Assembly: GCA_025201345.1 (NCBI GenBank)
Contig: JAIXMG010000005.1
Coordinates: 1,054,001-1,118,000 of the forward strand
Direction: 5' to 3'
DNA: 64,000 nucleotides
Origin: Thamnidium elegans
Lineage: Eukaryota > Mucoromycota > Mucoromycetes > Mucorales > Mucoraceae
Shown here: piece after piece, positions 45,610 to 56,911 of the stretch
How positions within the stretch are numbered: the first letter of the stretch is position 1
Layout: the number at the start of each line of letters is the position of its first letter
Notes under the pieces: model-generated
Told to the model about the DNA's origin: nothing
Databases searched by the model: none
What the model saw: only the letters and a program-made list of their open reading frames with translations
Made by a program: the position numbers and the translations under genes

Positions 45610-46981
45610 ATGGATCACTTGGGACAAAGGAATGGTTCAGATTACTACCATCAATCACAGGTAAAAAAAAATAAAAAAAAAATAAAAAAGACTAGTAAAA
45701 AAGAAAAGGGTTAATTTAGAATAAAAAAAAATAGCCAGAGTTAATGCACAATATGAATGTACTTCGTAGCCGTTCTTCAGTTAATATTGTATCAAATGGT
45801 GGCACAGGATATACAGCCATTTCATCATCCACTTCAAATGTGACTTCTCGGCCAAGACCAATTACAGAAGAATGGAAAAAATCTTCTGGTGACAGGAAGT
45901 CAAGTATTATGAAAATGGAAAGCTGGAAAATGTCAGGAAGACCTCGTCATGCTCAGCTTCAACACGTACAAGATGATAGTAGAACTAGAAGACAGTCTGC
46001 TCCCCTTTTCAATTCTCCTTATCAACAACAGCAACAACAACATTACCCTAAGCCTTTACCTCAAGAACCATCACCTGTTATTCAACCTGAGCCATTTAAT
46101 ATGGTATATCCTCCTCATATTATAGATGAACAACCTCCTTTTCATTTAACTACACCTGCTCAACAACATATCCCTAGCTACTCTCATAACGAAATCTATC
46201 CCGCCCCATTGAATCAAGCATATCCTCCTACAAGTGAATTTGTACCACCACCATTAGTAGATTATCAGCATTATCCTCATCCACATCCTCATCCACATCC
46301 TCATCCTCATCCTCTTCCTTCGCAACCATATAATGAATATCCTCCTTCTCAACCATATAACGAATATCCTGCTTCTCAACCGTATAACGAATATCCTGCT
46401 TCTCAGCCATATAACGAATATCCTCCTTCTCAACTATTTAACGAGTATCCTCCTGTAGTATCTGATCGCCTTAACCATACTTCTGCACCCATCGGATCCC
46501 CTCCTTCACAGACCACGATACAAGAAACACCTGCGCCTGCACCTGCACCTGTGCCCAAGTCTGATAAATCGTCTAAAAAGAAAAAAGATGCCAAGCCAGA
46601 GAGTAAGTTTTTGTTTCTCCCTTTCTTCTTTGTGTCACTCAATTAACATATTTATTAAAAATAGAAAAAATTCGTCAAATTACAGTGCAGTCGATTAATA
46701 TAGAACACCGTGTTTGGATCGATGTATTACCAGCTGAAACAGGCTTATCTTTAGCAGAGAAAATTCATATCATTGCTACTTTTCGAACTAGAAAGATTGT
46801 TTCCATCTCAACTGCTTCAGGACGAAAGATACCGCTTGATAATAGACCCGTGTTTGGAAGTTGGATGGACATGGAGAAGTTTGAAGATGGTGAAAGATGG
46901 GAAGTTGAGTGGAGAGAGAATGATAGAGGCGTAGTCGATAGGTTCATGTCTAAAATTGTACAAAGTAAACGCAAGGATTAA
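45610..46981 (+). CDS. Pro/Tyr/Gln-rich protein with a conserved C-terminal domain of unknown function
   Basis: Three exons (45610-45660, 45735-46602, 46665-46981) encode 411 residues. The first 300 residues are disordered and hold a Gln run, a His-Pro repeat (PHPHPHPHPHPHP) and five copies of a 9-residue, 27-nt tandem repeat of the type SQPYNEYPP. Tyr/Pro repeats like this often mediate weak multivalent contacts. Exon 3 encodes an ordered domain of about 100 residues with ITVQSINIEHRVWIDVLPAE, KIHIIATFRTRKIVSISTAS and PVFGSWMDMEKFEDGERWEV, ending near VVDRFMSKIVQ. I believe I have seen this domain in other Mucoromycota proteins but cannot name it. It stands in its own exon, as if fused to the repeat part. 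Confidence 0.72.
46318..46447 (+). repeat. 27-nt coding tandem repeat (five units)
   Basis: Each unit encodes nine residues of the form SQPYNEYPP or SQPYNEYPA. The units differ by a few third-position or single changes; the last is degenerate (SQLFNEYPP). It follows a His-Pro repeat at about 46268-46313. Confidence 0.9.
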
Positions 46982-48035
46982 GACTTTTTATTTATTTATT
47001 TACAACATTATCTCGGTAAATAAACCTTTTTATTATTATTAGTCGTTAGAATTATTTGTAAAAAAAAAAAAAATCAAGTAAATAAAGCTTTGTACATGTT
47101 TGATGTTAAATTCGAGGCTGATACCACCATAGCATTATTTTTATCTAGCAAGAAATCCCAGTTTAGAAGCGATGAGGGCCTTGCCTAAACCACTGTGATC
47201 TTACCATACTCGAAACAATAGAGGTACCACGATGATAATACTTATACAAGAGCAGGTATACTTAAACGTATTTAGTATTGACAAGATTGATGTATATAAA
47301 AAATGAGATAGTAGACGTTAGTGTAAGATAAAGCGCGATATATAATTTTAAGAGAAAGGGTAATAAAAAACGGATGTTATCTAACGTACTCAAATGAGGA
47401 AGTTTTAAAATAACTAACCTATCAGTTTTAAAACATATGTAAATAGAAACTAATACAAACCTCGAGGGAATTATGGGAGCACTGCTGAAACGAAGCATAC
47501 CGTGAAAGTACGGCCTCATAGGAAATCATTACTGCGTTACTCTGCAGATATAACTCGAGTACAAAAAAAAATAGCAATATGAAAATCTACATGCGTATCA
47601 TTTGAAGACTGGGTGGCAAAGCAGGAGCACGGCGAAAAGTGTCCATACATTAAGACAATGATTTCATCTCGTTTCATTGCGTACTTTGTAGTGTAAAGTT
47701 TGGCAGATCACTAAACAGTTATCGTGTTCTTATAAGCAAAATTATATTCATTGAGAAGCAGTGAATTATCAGGGTTTTGTCCACTTTTAGGATTACGCGG
47801 TGACAGCCTCTTTCTTAATTATCTCTTTTTATAAAAGACACCGTGAACCTCTTGACCCTCGATACCTTGATGGATACCAACCATTGAGATTTCCTTATCG
47901 AAACTCTTTGCTGAAGTGAATGTCCATACGAAAGGATACTGCTCTTCCTAAATCAACCGCCGGGTATAAGCTAGTACAAAGCTAAATTATTATGAACCAC
48001 TTTTTTCGTCTCTTATTATAAAGGTACGTGTACTC

Positions 48036-48070
<35 letters not shown>

Positions 48071-48311
48071 ATTTATAAACTTCTTTACTGGCTTAAACGA
48101 ATCGTCACATTTTTTTTTCTTCTAAACAACAAAGCCTGGTATCGACTACATTGTATCATAACAATGAAAGTACTTTTTTGCATTTTTCTTTTTTTTTTGC
48201 GGAGCGGAACAATGAAAATGAGATTGAAACTTTTGTACTCCTTTGGACAACCCCCCTCCCCCCATAACCCAACCAAAGAGAAATAAAAACTGCACCTTTT
48301 GATTTTTTGAC
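46982..48311. other. Intergenic region with dispersed repeat copy B
   Basis: It contains an A-tract near 47060, short ORFs only, and the repeat copy at 47919-48067. The last 200 bases include GGGGAGGGG on the minus strand (48248-48264) and CCCAACC just upstream of the RCC1L-like gene. Confidence 0.5.
47919..48067 (+). repeat. Dispersed repeat, copy B, with a long A-tail
   Basis: This is the second copy of the repeat at 30899-31045, diverged by about a quarter of positions. It ends in A(31) (about 48036-48066) directly after the shared block, whereas copy A has only a short A-tract at the same position. That arrangement suggests spread by reverse transcription. The ATG frame reads MSIRKDTALPKSTAGYKLVQ then a stop, parallel to MSVQKNTTLSKAAAGHKLAQ in copy A. 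Confidence 0.55.
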
Positions 48312-49713
48312 ATGTTGAGCCATTTAAAATCAGGTACTCGTGCGTTACACACCAGCACTCAAAAAACCGTATTATATGGCTGGGGACAAACGCAAGCCTT
48401 ACCCTTAACAAAAGGTCATATGGATCGAGTCTTTAATCAACCTACTTTATTACGCAATGAACAAGATTACGCTTTACCTGTAAGTTACCCTTTCTGAAAA
48501 GTAAATGTGCACGTATATTAAAAACAAAACAAAAAAAGAAGGACGAAGAAATAACTCAAGTAGCTACTGGCTGGGGCCATTCTTTATTATCAAATAGCAA
48601 TCAAGTTTATGCATTTGGTTTGAATCAAAGTGGACAATTAGGAACGAGTAAGACCAAGTTAACCATGCAAGATCCAGTAAAGTTTGTTGCTTGTGGTCGC
48701 GAACATTCTCATATTGTTACAGAGAACCAAGGTATATATTATATGAGTTTTATAATTGAAAAAAAAAAACTTACAAGAAAAACTTGTGTATAGAGAGTAC
48801 ACAGTTATATTCATTTGGTAACAATATGTATGGACAGCTTGGCTTAGGAAAGAACAAGAATAGTAATCCAGGCAGTTTGATTGCAGAAAGCCAACCAACA
48901 CTCGTCAACTTTAAAGAAAAGATTGAATCGATTACATGTGGATTAGATAATACGATTTTTGCAACCAAAAAGCAAATATTTGGAATGGGATGGAGTGCAG
49001 ATGGACAATTGGGACAAGGATTTGAGGATAAAACGGTGCCTTCCCCATTATCATTAGAAATCGAAATCAAGAAATTATCAAGTTCTACCGATTATACTTT
49101 TGCCTTAGGTACAGATGGAAGGTTATGGACTTGGGGTAATTCTGAATATGGACAGGGAATTCAGGGCAAGATAATTGACAGAGTTAGTGATATTTTAAAT
49201 AATAAGGGGAGCATAGGAAAAAAAAGCTAATAAGTATATATAAAAAAGATTTTAGAACCCCTTGAAGTTAAACTAAATGATGTTGTTGATGTTGCAGCAG
49301 GTGGACCCTTTTCTGTAATATTAACAAAGGATGGACAAGTTTATACGTGTGGTTACGGTTCGTTAGGATTAGGAAAAGACGTTGTACAAACATTAGAAGC
49401 AACTGTTGTTACTGAATTATCAAATAAGGAAATTATCAAAGTATTTGCAACCACTGATTATGCTGCTGCCATCTCCAGTAAGTTTTTTTTTTTGTTTTTT
49501 TTTTTGTTTTTTAGTTTACTACTAATAATGAAGTATATATATATATATATAGAATGTGGAGAGTTATATACTTGGGGGTTAAATGGACCGAGTGGCAGAT
49601 TAGGGTTAGGAGATAATCAACATGCATTTATTCCTAAACTCGTTAAAATGGATAGACAAGTGATAGATGTAGCATTAGGTACCAGCCATGCTATTGCAAC
49701 ATGTACTGAATAA
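48312..49713 (+). CDS. RCC1-repeat protein, RCC1L/WBSCR16-like, probably mitochondrial
   Basis: Five exons (48312-48479, 48539-48731, 48794-49186, 49256-49477, 49553-49713) encode 378 residues forming a seven-bladed RCC1 propeller. Repeats are visible as VLYGWGQ, VATGWGHSLLSNSNQVYAFG, NQSGQLG, LYSFGNNMYGQLGLGKNKNS, GMGWSADGQLGQGFE, LWTWGNSEYGQG, VYTCGYGSLGLG and LYTWGLNGPSGRLGLGDNQH. The N-terminus MLSHLKSGTRALHTSTQ is basic, Ser/Thr-rich and lacks acids, fitting a mitochondrial presequence. Animal RCC1L works in mitochondrial ribosome assembly. The third intron requires a GTGATA donor at 49187 to keep phase, since the frame otherwise stops; its branch site is probably GCTAATA. Intron 1 ends in an A-run plus G. 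Confidence 0.85.
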
Positions 49714-49761
49714 AATAAATAAAAATTCTCGATTATAATACGAGAATAAGTACGCGCACCT

Positions 49762-49805
<44 letters not shown>

Positions 49806-50356
49806 GGCGTTTTTACATTCAGTTTTTTTTTTCTCCTATATAATTACACTATTAAAGTAATAATATGAATGGGTTTTCTTGAAGAACAAGGATAATCTCT
49901 CCTCCATCTTTTTCCCCCCTTTTTTTTATTTTTGTTATGAAGCATGACAATATATATTATATAATTCCGACCTTTTTTTCTTTTTTTTTTTCTCTCCTTT
50001 TTATATAAATGTGCTCCATAACAATATAAGCTTATATATGTACATATACACATGTATATGGATATACTATAAATAAAATAAAAAAAGTTGCATTTAACAA
50101 CTAAAAAAAAACTCTTTTTTTTTTTTTTGTCAATGTCAAATCTTGATTTTACTAGACTGCAGAAAAATGTGGTACCTGATACCTCTTCTTTCCCCGGAGT
50201 AAGATGAATAAATCTTCCGAGTTTAAGAGGTTTTTTCTGTAAAAACTATATCGGACTTTTTTTTTTTTTTTGTGCCTATTTTTTTTATTATTGTGTTATA
50301 TAACTCGGGCATATATATATATATATATCATCTCTTTCTTTTTTGTTTTGTTTATC
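49714..50356. other. Intergenic region
   Basis: It contains a (CT)n microsatellite (about 49767-49801), an AT-repeat near 50313-50328 and several T-tracts. No coding sequence supported. Confidence 0.6.
49767..49801. repeat. (CT)n microsatellite
   Basis: About 16 CT units downstream of the RCC1L-like gene. Confidence 0.9.
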
Positions 50357-51162
50357 ATGAATACATCAGCTATTCATATTATTCAAGATGAAAAAAAGAC
50401 ATTTCAATGTAAAGGATATGGAAATTGCCGCATGATATTTACTCGTAGTGAACACTTGGCAAGGCATGAAAGGTATATATATATATATTTATATATATAA
50501 AAAAAAGGAGGTAACTTTTGGAGTCTAATTTATATGCGATTTAGGAAGCATACTGGCGAGGTTATATATATATTTATTTATTTTATTCTACAATAAATAT
50601 TTATCGTTATAATTTATAGAAACCGTTCGATTGCATTGTATCTGGTTGCAGTCGAAGATTTAGTCGATTCGATAATATGATGCAGCATACACAAACACAT
50701 CATTCGACAAACGATAAACAAGTTCCCAAATTAATAAAGAGTACATTAAAGCGAAAGAAAATGGATCCAATCAAAAGCATCAAAAAGAAAAAAGCAGATA
50801 ATCATATGGCCATGTTACTAGACGACCTATTTTCTCTATCAGATTCTAGCCAATTAACATCAGATGAAGAAGACGAAGAGGAAGAAGAAGAGGATGTGGT
50901 GGTCAAGAGTACTATTATTAGTCACATGATGACATTACCTCATTTAGCAAATTACTTACTGGATCATCCCGATGAGCCACCGGAGAACTATTTTTTTAAA
51001 TACTATTACCGTTTATCGAAGCAGGACTTATTATACCCAATTGAATACTTATTGTTGACCAATAATAATCAAGAACAAAAAAACAGTGATGATATTTATA
51101 TTACAATAGATGAATTTGAAGCACTTCAAGGTTTAAGTCGTTTTTATACATGTCAAAAATAG
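50357..51162 (+). CDS. C2H2 zinc-finger transcription factor (Msn2-type finger pair)
   Basis: Three exons (50357-50472, 50545-50560, 50620-51162) encode 224 residues. Two adjacent C2H2 fingers near the N-terminus read FQCKGYGNCRMIFTRSEHLA with RHERKH, linked by TGEKPF to DCIVSGCSRRFSRFDNMMQH with TQTH. The finger pair with RSEHLARH and RFDNMMQH helices is typical of fungal stress-type regulators, which recognise CCCCT/AGGGG-like sites. The linker is encoded by a 16-nt microexon. After the fingers come a basic stretch (LKRKKMDPIKSIKKKK), a possible nuclear signal, an acidic run (DEEDEEEEEED) and a 120-residue tail with ANYLLDHPDEPPENYFF. The first finger has four residues between its cysteines, somewhat longer than usual. 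Confidence 0.85.
50545..50560 (+). other. 16-nt microexon encoding the zinc-finger linker
   Basis: GAAGCATACTGGCGAG sits between TTTAG and GTTATATA and adds the residues KHTGE between the two exons carrying the fingers. Without it the second half of finger 1 and the canonical TGEKP linker would be lost. Confidence 0.85.
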
Positions 51163-51480
51163 GAGGGAACTTTTTTTTTTCTTTTTTTTTTCTTTTTTTT
51201 TTTTTTTTTATTTACTGTAAGGAGAGGGAAATAAAAAATGATCTTTTTTTTTTTTTTTTTTTTTTTTGTGTGTGAATTATAAGGAGTTTTTATAGTAGTG
51301 CATATTCTTATTATTTATCGTCATGGATACACAAAGGACGACATTGCAGCTTGATGGGCGTATATATTTTTCCCCCCTTTTTTATATATATATATATATA
51401 TATTATTCTTTAATTCTCTTTCTTTCCTTCTTTTCTTCTTTCTAACTTTTTTTTTTTTTTTAATTATTATTATTATTTAC
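51163..51480. other. T-rich intergenic spacer
   Basis: 318 bases with three long T-tracts and an AT-repeat (51384-51402); probably 3' flank of the zinc-finger gene and promoter of the E2F gene. Confidence 0.55.
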
Positions 51481-52506
51481 ATGACAAACAATCATCTTCA
51501 TAACACGACTAGTAGTAATAGTAGTAGACGTACTAAGCATGAAGCAGGTATGTATATTGAATATAAAGAATTATAATCATATACTAAATAATACCTAAAA
51601 TAGCTTCTTTTCAAATTCAATCTGGCATTACTGGTACTACGACTGGTACTACTTCTCAATCATGCAGATACGATTCATCACTTGGTCTATTAACTAAAAA
51701 ATTCATTGCATTACTTCGTTCAAGTGCACATGGTGATTTAGATTTAAATCGTGCAGCAACTCAACTCAAGGTGCAAAAGAGACGTATTTATGATATAACA
51801 AATGTACTTGAAGGGATACGATTAATTGAAAAAAACTCTAAAAATCATGTGCGATGGATGTACGTATAAAAGAATAAAAAAAATAAAAAATAAGAATTAC
51901 TAATTTATATAATAAAAAAAGCGGGAATGCTGCATCAACTACAACTAATACAACTAAAACATCAACAAATGATCTAGAGGAAAGACTTGCGTTTTTAAAG
52001 AAACATAATCAATCATTAGAAAAAGAACAAATTCAATTAAATAATTTTAAACAACAAGTAGATGATGAAATTGAAAGAGTTTTAAAGAATCATTCTTCTT
52101 ATTGTTACTTAACATTAGATGATATAGCTCAATTTGAAGTTATAATGGCAGCTCAGCAGGAGTCCCTCGTGGTCGTAAATGCGCCTTATGATACAGATAT
52201 TGAGGTGCATAATAATACAAGTCACGACTCTTCTTCTTCTTCCTCCTCCTCATCATCATCATCATCGTCATCATCATCTTCATCATCATCATACCCCTAT
52301 CCATCTATAACAAAAAAGAGTAAATCTGAAAAGGTAATATATATAACATATACTTTTTTTTTATAAACAAACAAAAATCTAAAACCTAATAAAATTAGAC
52401 CAGTAATAATACAAAATGTTACATACGAGTACCCGATCATTCAAATCAACCTTTACGTATAGTTTCACTTAGACAGCAAATGAAGAAAAATCATGAAAGA
52501 GATTAA
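51481..52506 (+). CDS. E2F-family transcription factor
   Basis: Four exons (51481-51547, 51604-51859, 51922-52333, 52399-52506) encode 280 residues. The winged-helix DNA-binding domain is unmistakable: [60 protein letters not shown] and IG. A leucine-rich coiled coil follows ([20 protein letters not shown]), then the marked-box region ([25 protein letters not shown]). A run of about 21 serines from a TCA/TCT microsatellite (about 52228-52290) is inserted in the middle of the marked box before [19 protein letters not shown]2F drives G1/S genes with a DP partner and an Rb-like repressor. There is no clear C-terminal Rb-binding segment. Intron 2 uses an AT-rich acceptor with an A(7)G end. Confidence 0.92.
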
Positions 52507-53917
52507 ATATTTGTTTTCCTGGTGAAAATAACCCCACATAATAATTAGTTCCCTCCCTTTTTAGTCTATCTCCCTTCTTTTTTTTTTTCTCCCTTTTTTT
52601 TCCTCTATTTATTTATTTATTTATACATTAAAAAGAGTTCATATTTTAATTACAGTTTTTTCGCGTTGATTGGATGAAAAAATGTGACTGGAGCTGCGAC
52701 GTAAGTTTACATTAAGTTTACCGCGTATTGAAGCGGTAGGAGAAGGTACAAATGGTTCACCCAGCCGATTTCGAAAGTGCACATTTCTTTGCCTTGATTG
52801 CTGGTTTTTTTTAATGACATTCTATTGGTTTATAAAAGACAATCAGTTATGTATCAAAATTTATTTGTTATACGTATACTTCGTACATTGACTTGAAGAA
52901 TGCTTCTCAAAATAGAAGGTAACGATGATACCTCCACAAATCGATAGCTTGAAATGTGTTTGCATGGAATAATGTTAAACAGCGGGATCCATTTAAAATA
53001 TCATCATAATCAATCCTTTCAATAGTACTCCACAGACAATCGGCTCTTCTATTCCCTTCTTTTTAATCAATGTGCTCAAAATCCAGGCCATCTCTTTACC
53101 AATCTTTACTAAATCTGATTCACCAGAATTATTAGAATTTAATGGAAGCTTGACTTCTCAAACTGCAACATCATATCTACTTTGTTCTATGTTTAATAAA
53201 TACGACAAAATTGGGCTTATACTGTGAGCTTCCGCTCAAAAAACCATGATACTATGCATACGTCTAACTGAAAAATGGGATCAAAAACAGCTGATATGAA
53301 ATTATGAACGAGTCTTCAAGTTTGTTATCTAGTTGTCTGTTACTAAAATCCAACGTACTATTTGAAAAATAAATTGATATTAAGTTGGCATGTTTAAATA
53401 AAAGGCAACTTACAGCTGATATTAGTATACTAGCAGCTGTCACGTCAGCTTTAGCTTTGTTCTATTGATCCGTGGCAAGAAAAGGTATGGCAATATCTTA
53501 ATTTTCCTGCAACAAACACTAGATAATCTAGCGTCACTAAAGGGCCCTTTAAAAATTAATCTTTTTTATATGACTAAAAACAACTTCTTTAGCGATTTTA
53601 AAAAATAAACCTCGCTTTACTTGAAACAAAATGTAATAAAAAAAAAATATCACCTTTTATTTTTGTTTTACAGTTCTGTTTAGGTGTTCAAGAATGAAAC
53701 AATTATTTCATTCTAATAGACAAGATGAATAGCGTCAGTCTTTTTCATTTCGGGCACCAACTATTTGCTCAGATGGTGATACGGCTTTTTTTTTTTTTTA
53801 CATAATTTGCTCGACTCACGTGAGCGGGACTGTCTTACAGATTAAAAAAACACGCCCCCATAAAAGAACTATCGCCTGGCATATATTTTCTTTACACACT
53901 TTTTTTTTTAACACAAA
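52507..53917. other. Intergenic region
   Basis: It contains pyrimidine-rich 3' flank of E2F, and one protein-like frame at about 53075-53228 (QAISLPIFTKSDSPELLEF, NGSLTSQTATSYLLCSMF, NKYDKIGLIL, stop) without start or partner. A CACGTGAG-like E-box occurs near 53817 and GATTA-T-rich DNA precedes metaxin. No gene called. Confidence 0.45.
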
Positions 53918-55143
53918 ATGGCAACACCTAGTTCTAGATTCGGTGAATTACCTACGTTTGAATTACCAACCTGTTTGGACTTTTTAAAATTAAAAAACTT
54001 TCCGTTAAAAACTTTTCCGGCTGTTAATGAACCAGAGAGACCAGTTCAAGATACTTTGTTTATTTATGGCCCTGGTTACAGAAATAGTGAAGCCAGCTTT
54101 GATGTTGAGTGTTTAATCATCCAAGTAAAGTATATATGGGGGGGCCATGTAATAAAAGCCAACTAAACAACTTTTTTTTTTTTAAAAAGGTGTATCTCAA
54201 GTTTTGTGGTATTGAGTATCAAGTATATAATATTAACGAACCCGAGTCTTCACCTTCAGGTTTGTTGTGTTGCTGTTTTTAATATATCCATTGTGTATTT
54301 AATTTGCATAATTATAGGTAAACTTCCATTTTTAGCAACAGTATCAGGTGCTGTTTATGACAGCCGTCAAACAATTCATTGGGTTAAAGAAACAAGAGTA
54401 AGTATTATTTATTTATTTTTATGTAGCGTATCTGACGCATAATACTTACGCAAGTTTGTTTTAATAGAAGATGGATAAAGAATTAGAATCGAATATGGAC
54501 AAGGAGCAAGCTAAAGCATTTATTGCACTTGTAGAGAACAAATTAAACGCAGCACTGGTAAAGTTTTTTTTTTTTATATATGTGAGAGAATTTAATTTTT
54601 TAAAAAAATGCTTCTAGTTATTTTCAATGTGGATGGAACCTTTAAATAATTCAGAGATTACAAATAAATATTATTTTGGACATATACCAGTACCAGTTAA
54701 CAAGGCATTGGCTTTCCAAAAGCAAAATGAGGTTGTGCAAACATTATTAACCGATAGAGACATTTTAGTTAGAGAAGAAGTAAAGAAGAGAGAAAGAGAG
54801 AAAGAGAGAGAGAGAGAGATTATTTTAACTGTAAATTTTACTAAAAGTTTTTTTTTATATAAACTAGATTTATCAAGACGCTGCTCAAACATTAGAATCG
54901 CTTTCAGTAAAACTTGGTGAACACCAGTACTTTTTTAATTCAAGTGAACCAACTTATATAGATGCAGTGGTATTTTCTTATCTTCATTGTATTTTAAGTA
55001 TGCCCAAGATCGTAGACGGACAATTTACTGATGAAGAAAAGAGACAAGCTTCCACTTTAAGCAAGTTGGTTCGTAAGCAAGAAAATTTAGTTAAATATGC
55101 AAAGCATATTTTCGAACATTATATTCGTAACGATCAAAAATAA
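53918..55143 (+). CDS. Metaxin / Sam37-type mitochondrial import protein
   Basis: Six exons (53918-54124, 54190-54259, 54318-54397, 54468-54557, 54618-54779, 54868-55143) encode 294 residues. The N-terminal thioredoxin-like part (LFIYGPGYRNSEASFDVECL, KFCGIEYQVYNINEPESSPS, GKLPFLATVSGAVYDSRQTI) and the helical C-terminal part (IYQDAAQTLESLSVKLGEHQ, YFFNSSEPTYIDAVVFSYLH) are those of metaxins. Such proteins cap the SAM/TOB complex that inserts beta-barrel proteins in the outer mitochondrial membrane. The donor of intron 5 is ambiguous: GTAAAG at 54780 (chosen) or GTAAAT at about 54831, which would add a Lys/Arg/Glu-rich segment from a (GA)n repeat; both keep phase. Intron 1 ends in T(12)A(5)G. 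No C-terminal membrane anchor is visible. It is convergent with RNase P p30, 19 bases apart. Confidence 0.87.
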
Positions 55144-55162
55144 ATTTTTATTTTTTTAACTT

Positions 55163-56345
55163 TTAACCTCTTTTTGCTCTCTTGTTATCATTATTACTAC
55201 TCGATTCTAACTCTTTACGTTTCAATTGTGTTTCTACCATTGGTTCGATGTCAATACCAATAACTGCATTGTATGTCATTCTTCTGGTTTCTGCAGTAAA
55301 AGGTCAGTAGTTCATTTTTTTTTTAGGATTTTTGGATTTTCGATTTACCTGCTTTCTTTAATAGTCTAGGATAATTAACCGAAAGTGATTCCTCCATTTG
55401 ATCTTGCGTCATACCGAACATTGATCCCCTATATACGTACATACAAAAATCTTAATACAAAAAAAAAAAAATTAACTGCATATCATGGGTGTTTTCTTAC
55501 AGCATTCTAATATCTGAAGGTCTTCTGATCTCTAATGCTCGAATAGCTTCACTTGAAAAGATTAAATTATGTCCTCTCGTCACTTCCACAAGTCTCTTGA
55601 CGGCATTAAAAAATGCAAACTTTCTAGCAGGATCTAACACAAAAATTTAAAATAAACGGTTCTTCCCCATATTTATAAACTATTTACCTCTGAATGATTG
55701 ACTGTAACATATTTCGAAAAAGATGCCTCGATTCACAGCTACCTGTGCAGAAACAAAACCAGGTGATACCTTTGTCTTTGCTAAATCGAGTGAAATCATA
55801 TCGATTTCTAACGTTTGACATGCGTGTTTACAAACCTCAATTGTTGTAGGACGAACAGCCAAGATGTCAATATTAGGATAAGCTGAACTTGCTGCCTGCG
55901 AAAGTAAAGGGGCTGTTTTAATATATAAAGCCCGGATTTTCCTCGTTTAAGAAAAACTTACAAGTTGATAGTTTCGTTTAGGGTCTTCGATTAATAAGGT
56001 GGCTCGTGTTAATTGTCGCATATTCTTAAAATTATCTGGTTTAATAGGTGGAATTGGCTATACGAAGTAGGGTTTAGAATATAAAACTAGGCTGTAAAAA
56101 AAACAAGGCTCTATTACCTTGACATTAACTAATTTATCTTCTACTGACAAATTGAGTGCAATAATACTACGACTATCAACTACATATAAAAAACATATAT
56201 CAACGCTACTCTGACAGAAAAAAAAAATATATAACTCTTTCAAAAACTATTTACAAGACTGAATACGGCTCAATATTTTCTCTATACGCTCTAGTTCAGT
56301 AGCATTGCAGGTATTAGGGTATGGAATGTTGAAATCGTAAAACAT
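55163..56345 (-). CDS. RPP1: RNase P/MRP subunit p30 (Rpp1)
   Basis: Seven exons: 56345-56255, 56179-56118, 56057-55962, 55895-55688, 55633-55501, 55428-55349 and 55290-55163; 265 residues. This is the PHP-type TIM-barrel subunit of RNase P and RNase MRP, which process tRNA 5' ends and pre-rRNA. Signature blocks are MFYDFNIPYP at the N-terminus, TRATLLIEDPKRNY, DILAVRPTTIEVCKHACQTL, DMISLDLAKTKVSPGF, AQVAVNRGIFFEICYSQSFR and VEVTRGHNLIFSSEAIRALE with IRRPSDIRML. The C-terminal tail is basic (KRAKRG). Phase is kept through all seven exons. It is read toward metaxin and the two stop codons are 19 bases apart, so the 3' ends of the transcripts must overlap. Confidence 0.93.
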
Positions 56346-56911
56346 GGTTAATCAAGTTGAACAAAAAACGTTTTAGAAATATTTTTTCCTTTTTGTGACT
56401 TTTCAATGATTGACTTTTAAAAGAACTTTTTTTTTTTAACGCTGTGTGTATCCTCAGGGGTTTTCGTGCTTCTTAAGAGAGCCTAAAGTATTTATTTTTT
56501 TCAAGCCCAATACCGTCAACCATCGACAACCAAACAGTACAAAAAAAAAAGATCAAGATACTATAAGTAGTAACATAACTTAATAGTATCTAATAAAATA
56601 CTTTTTTGGTTTCGTAAGAAAAAAAAAAAAAAAGAGTAGATCATTCAAAATTCGTTGATAATGCATATGTATAAGCTATCACCTCGCATATCAGAAGTTA
56701 CTTTTATTTATACCTCAATTTCTTGCGCGCTTCCCAAACGTAAACCTCCTCCTTTTTCATAATAAAACGCCAAGTGTAAACCCGTCACAGACATGTCGTG
56801 ACTCGTTTGCTAGGACAATTTTCCATACGATTTTTTAAAAATCATGCCCTTGCAAAAAAAAAAAAAAAAGGTTAATTTTTTTTTTTTATTTATTAAAAAA
56901 AAACCTGCATA
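56346..56911. promoter_or_regulatory. Divergent promoter region between RPP1 and mtIF2
   Basis: 566 bases between two divergent starts. It holds A-tracts (56621-56634, 56850-56864) and a T-run just before the mtIF2 ATG. No clear TATA box; no coding sequence. Confidence 0.4.

Noticed and set aside
46228..46642. Minus-strand ORFs with Asp/Glu/Val repeats
   Set aside because: These are shadows of the His-Pro and SQPYNEYP repeats of the plus-strand gene.
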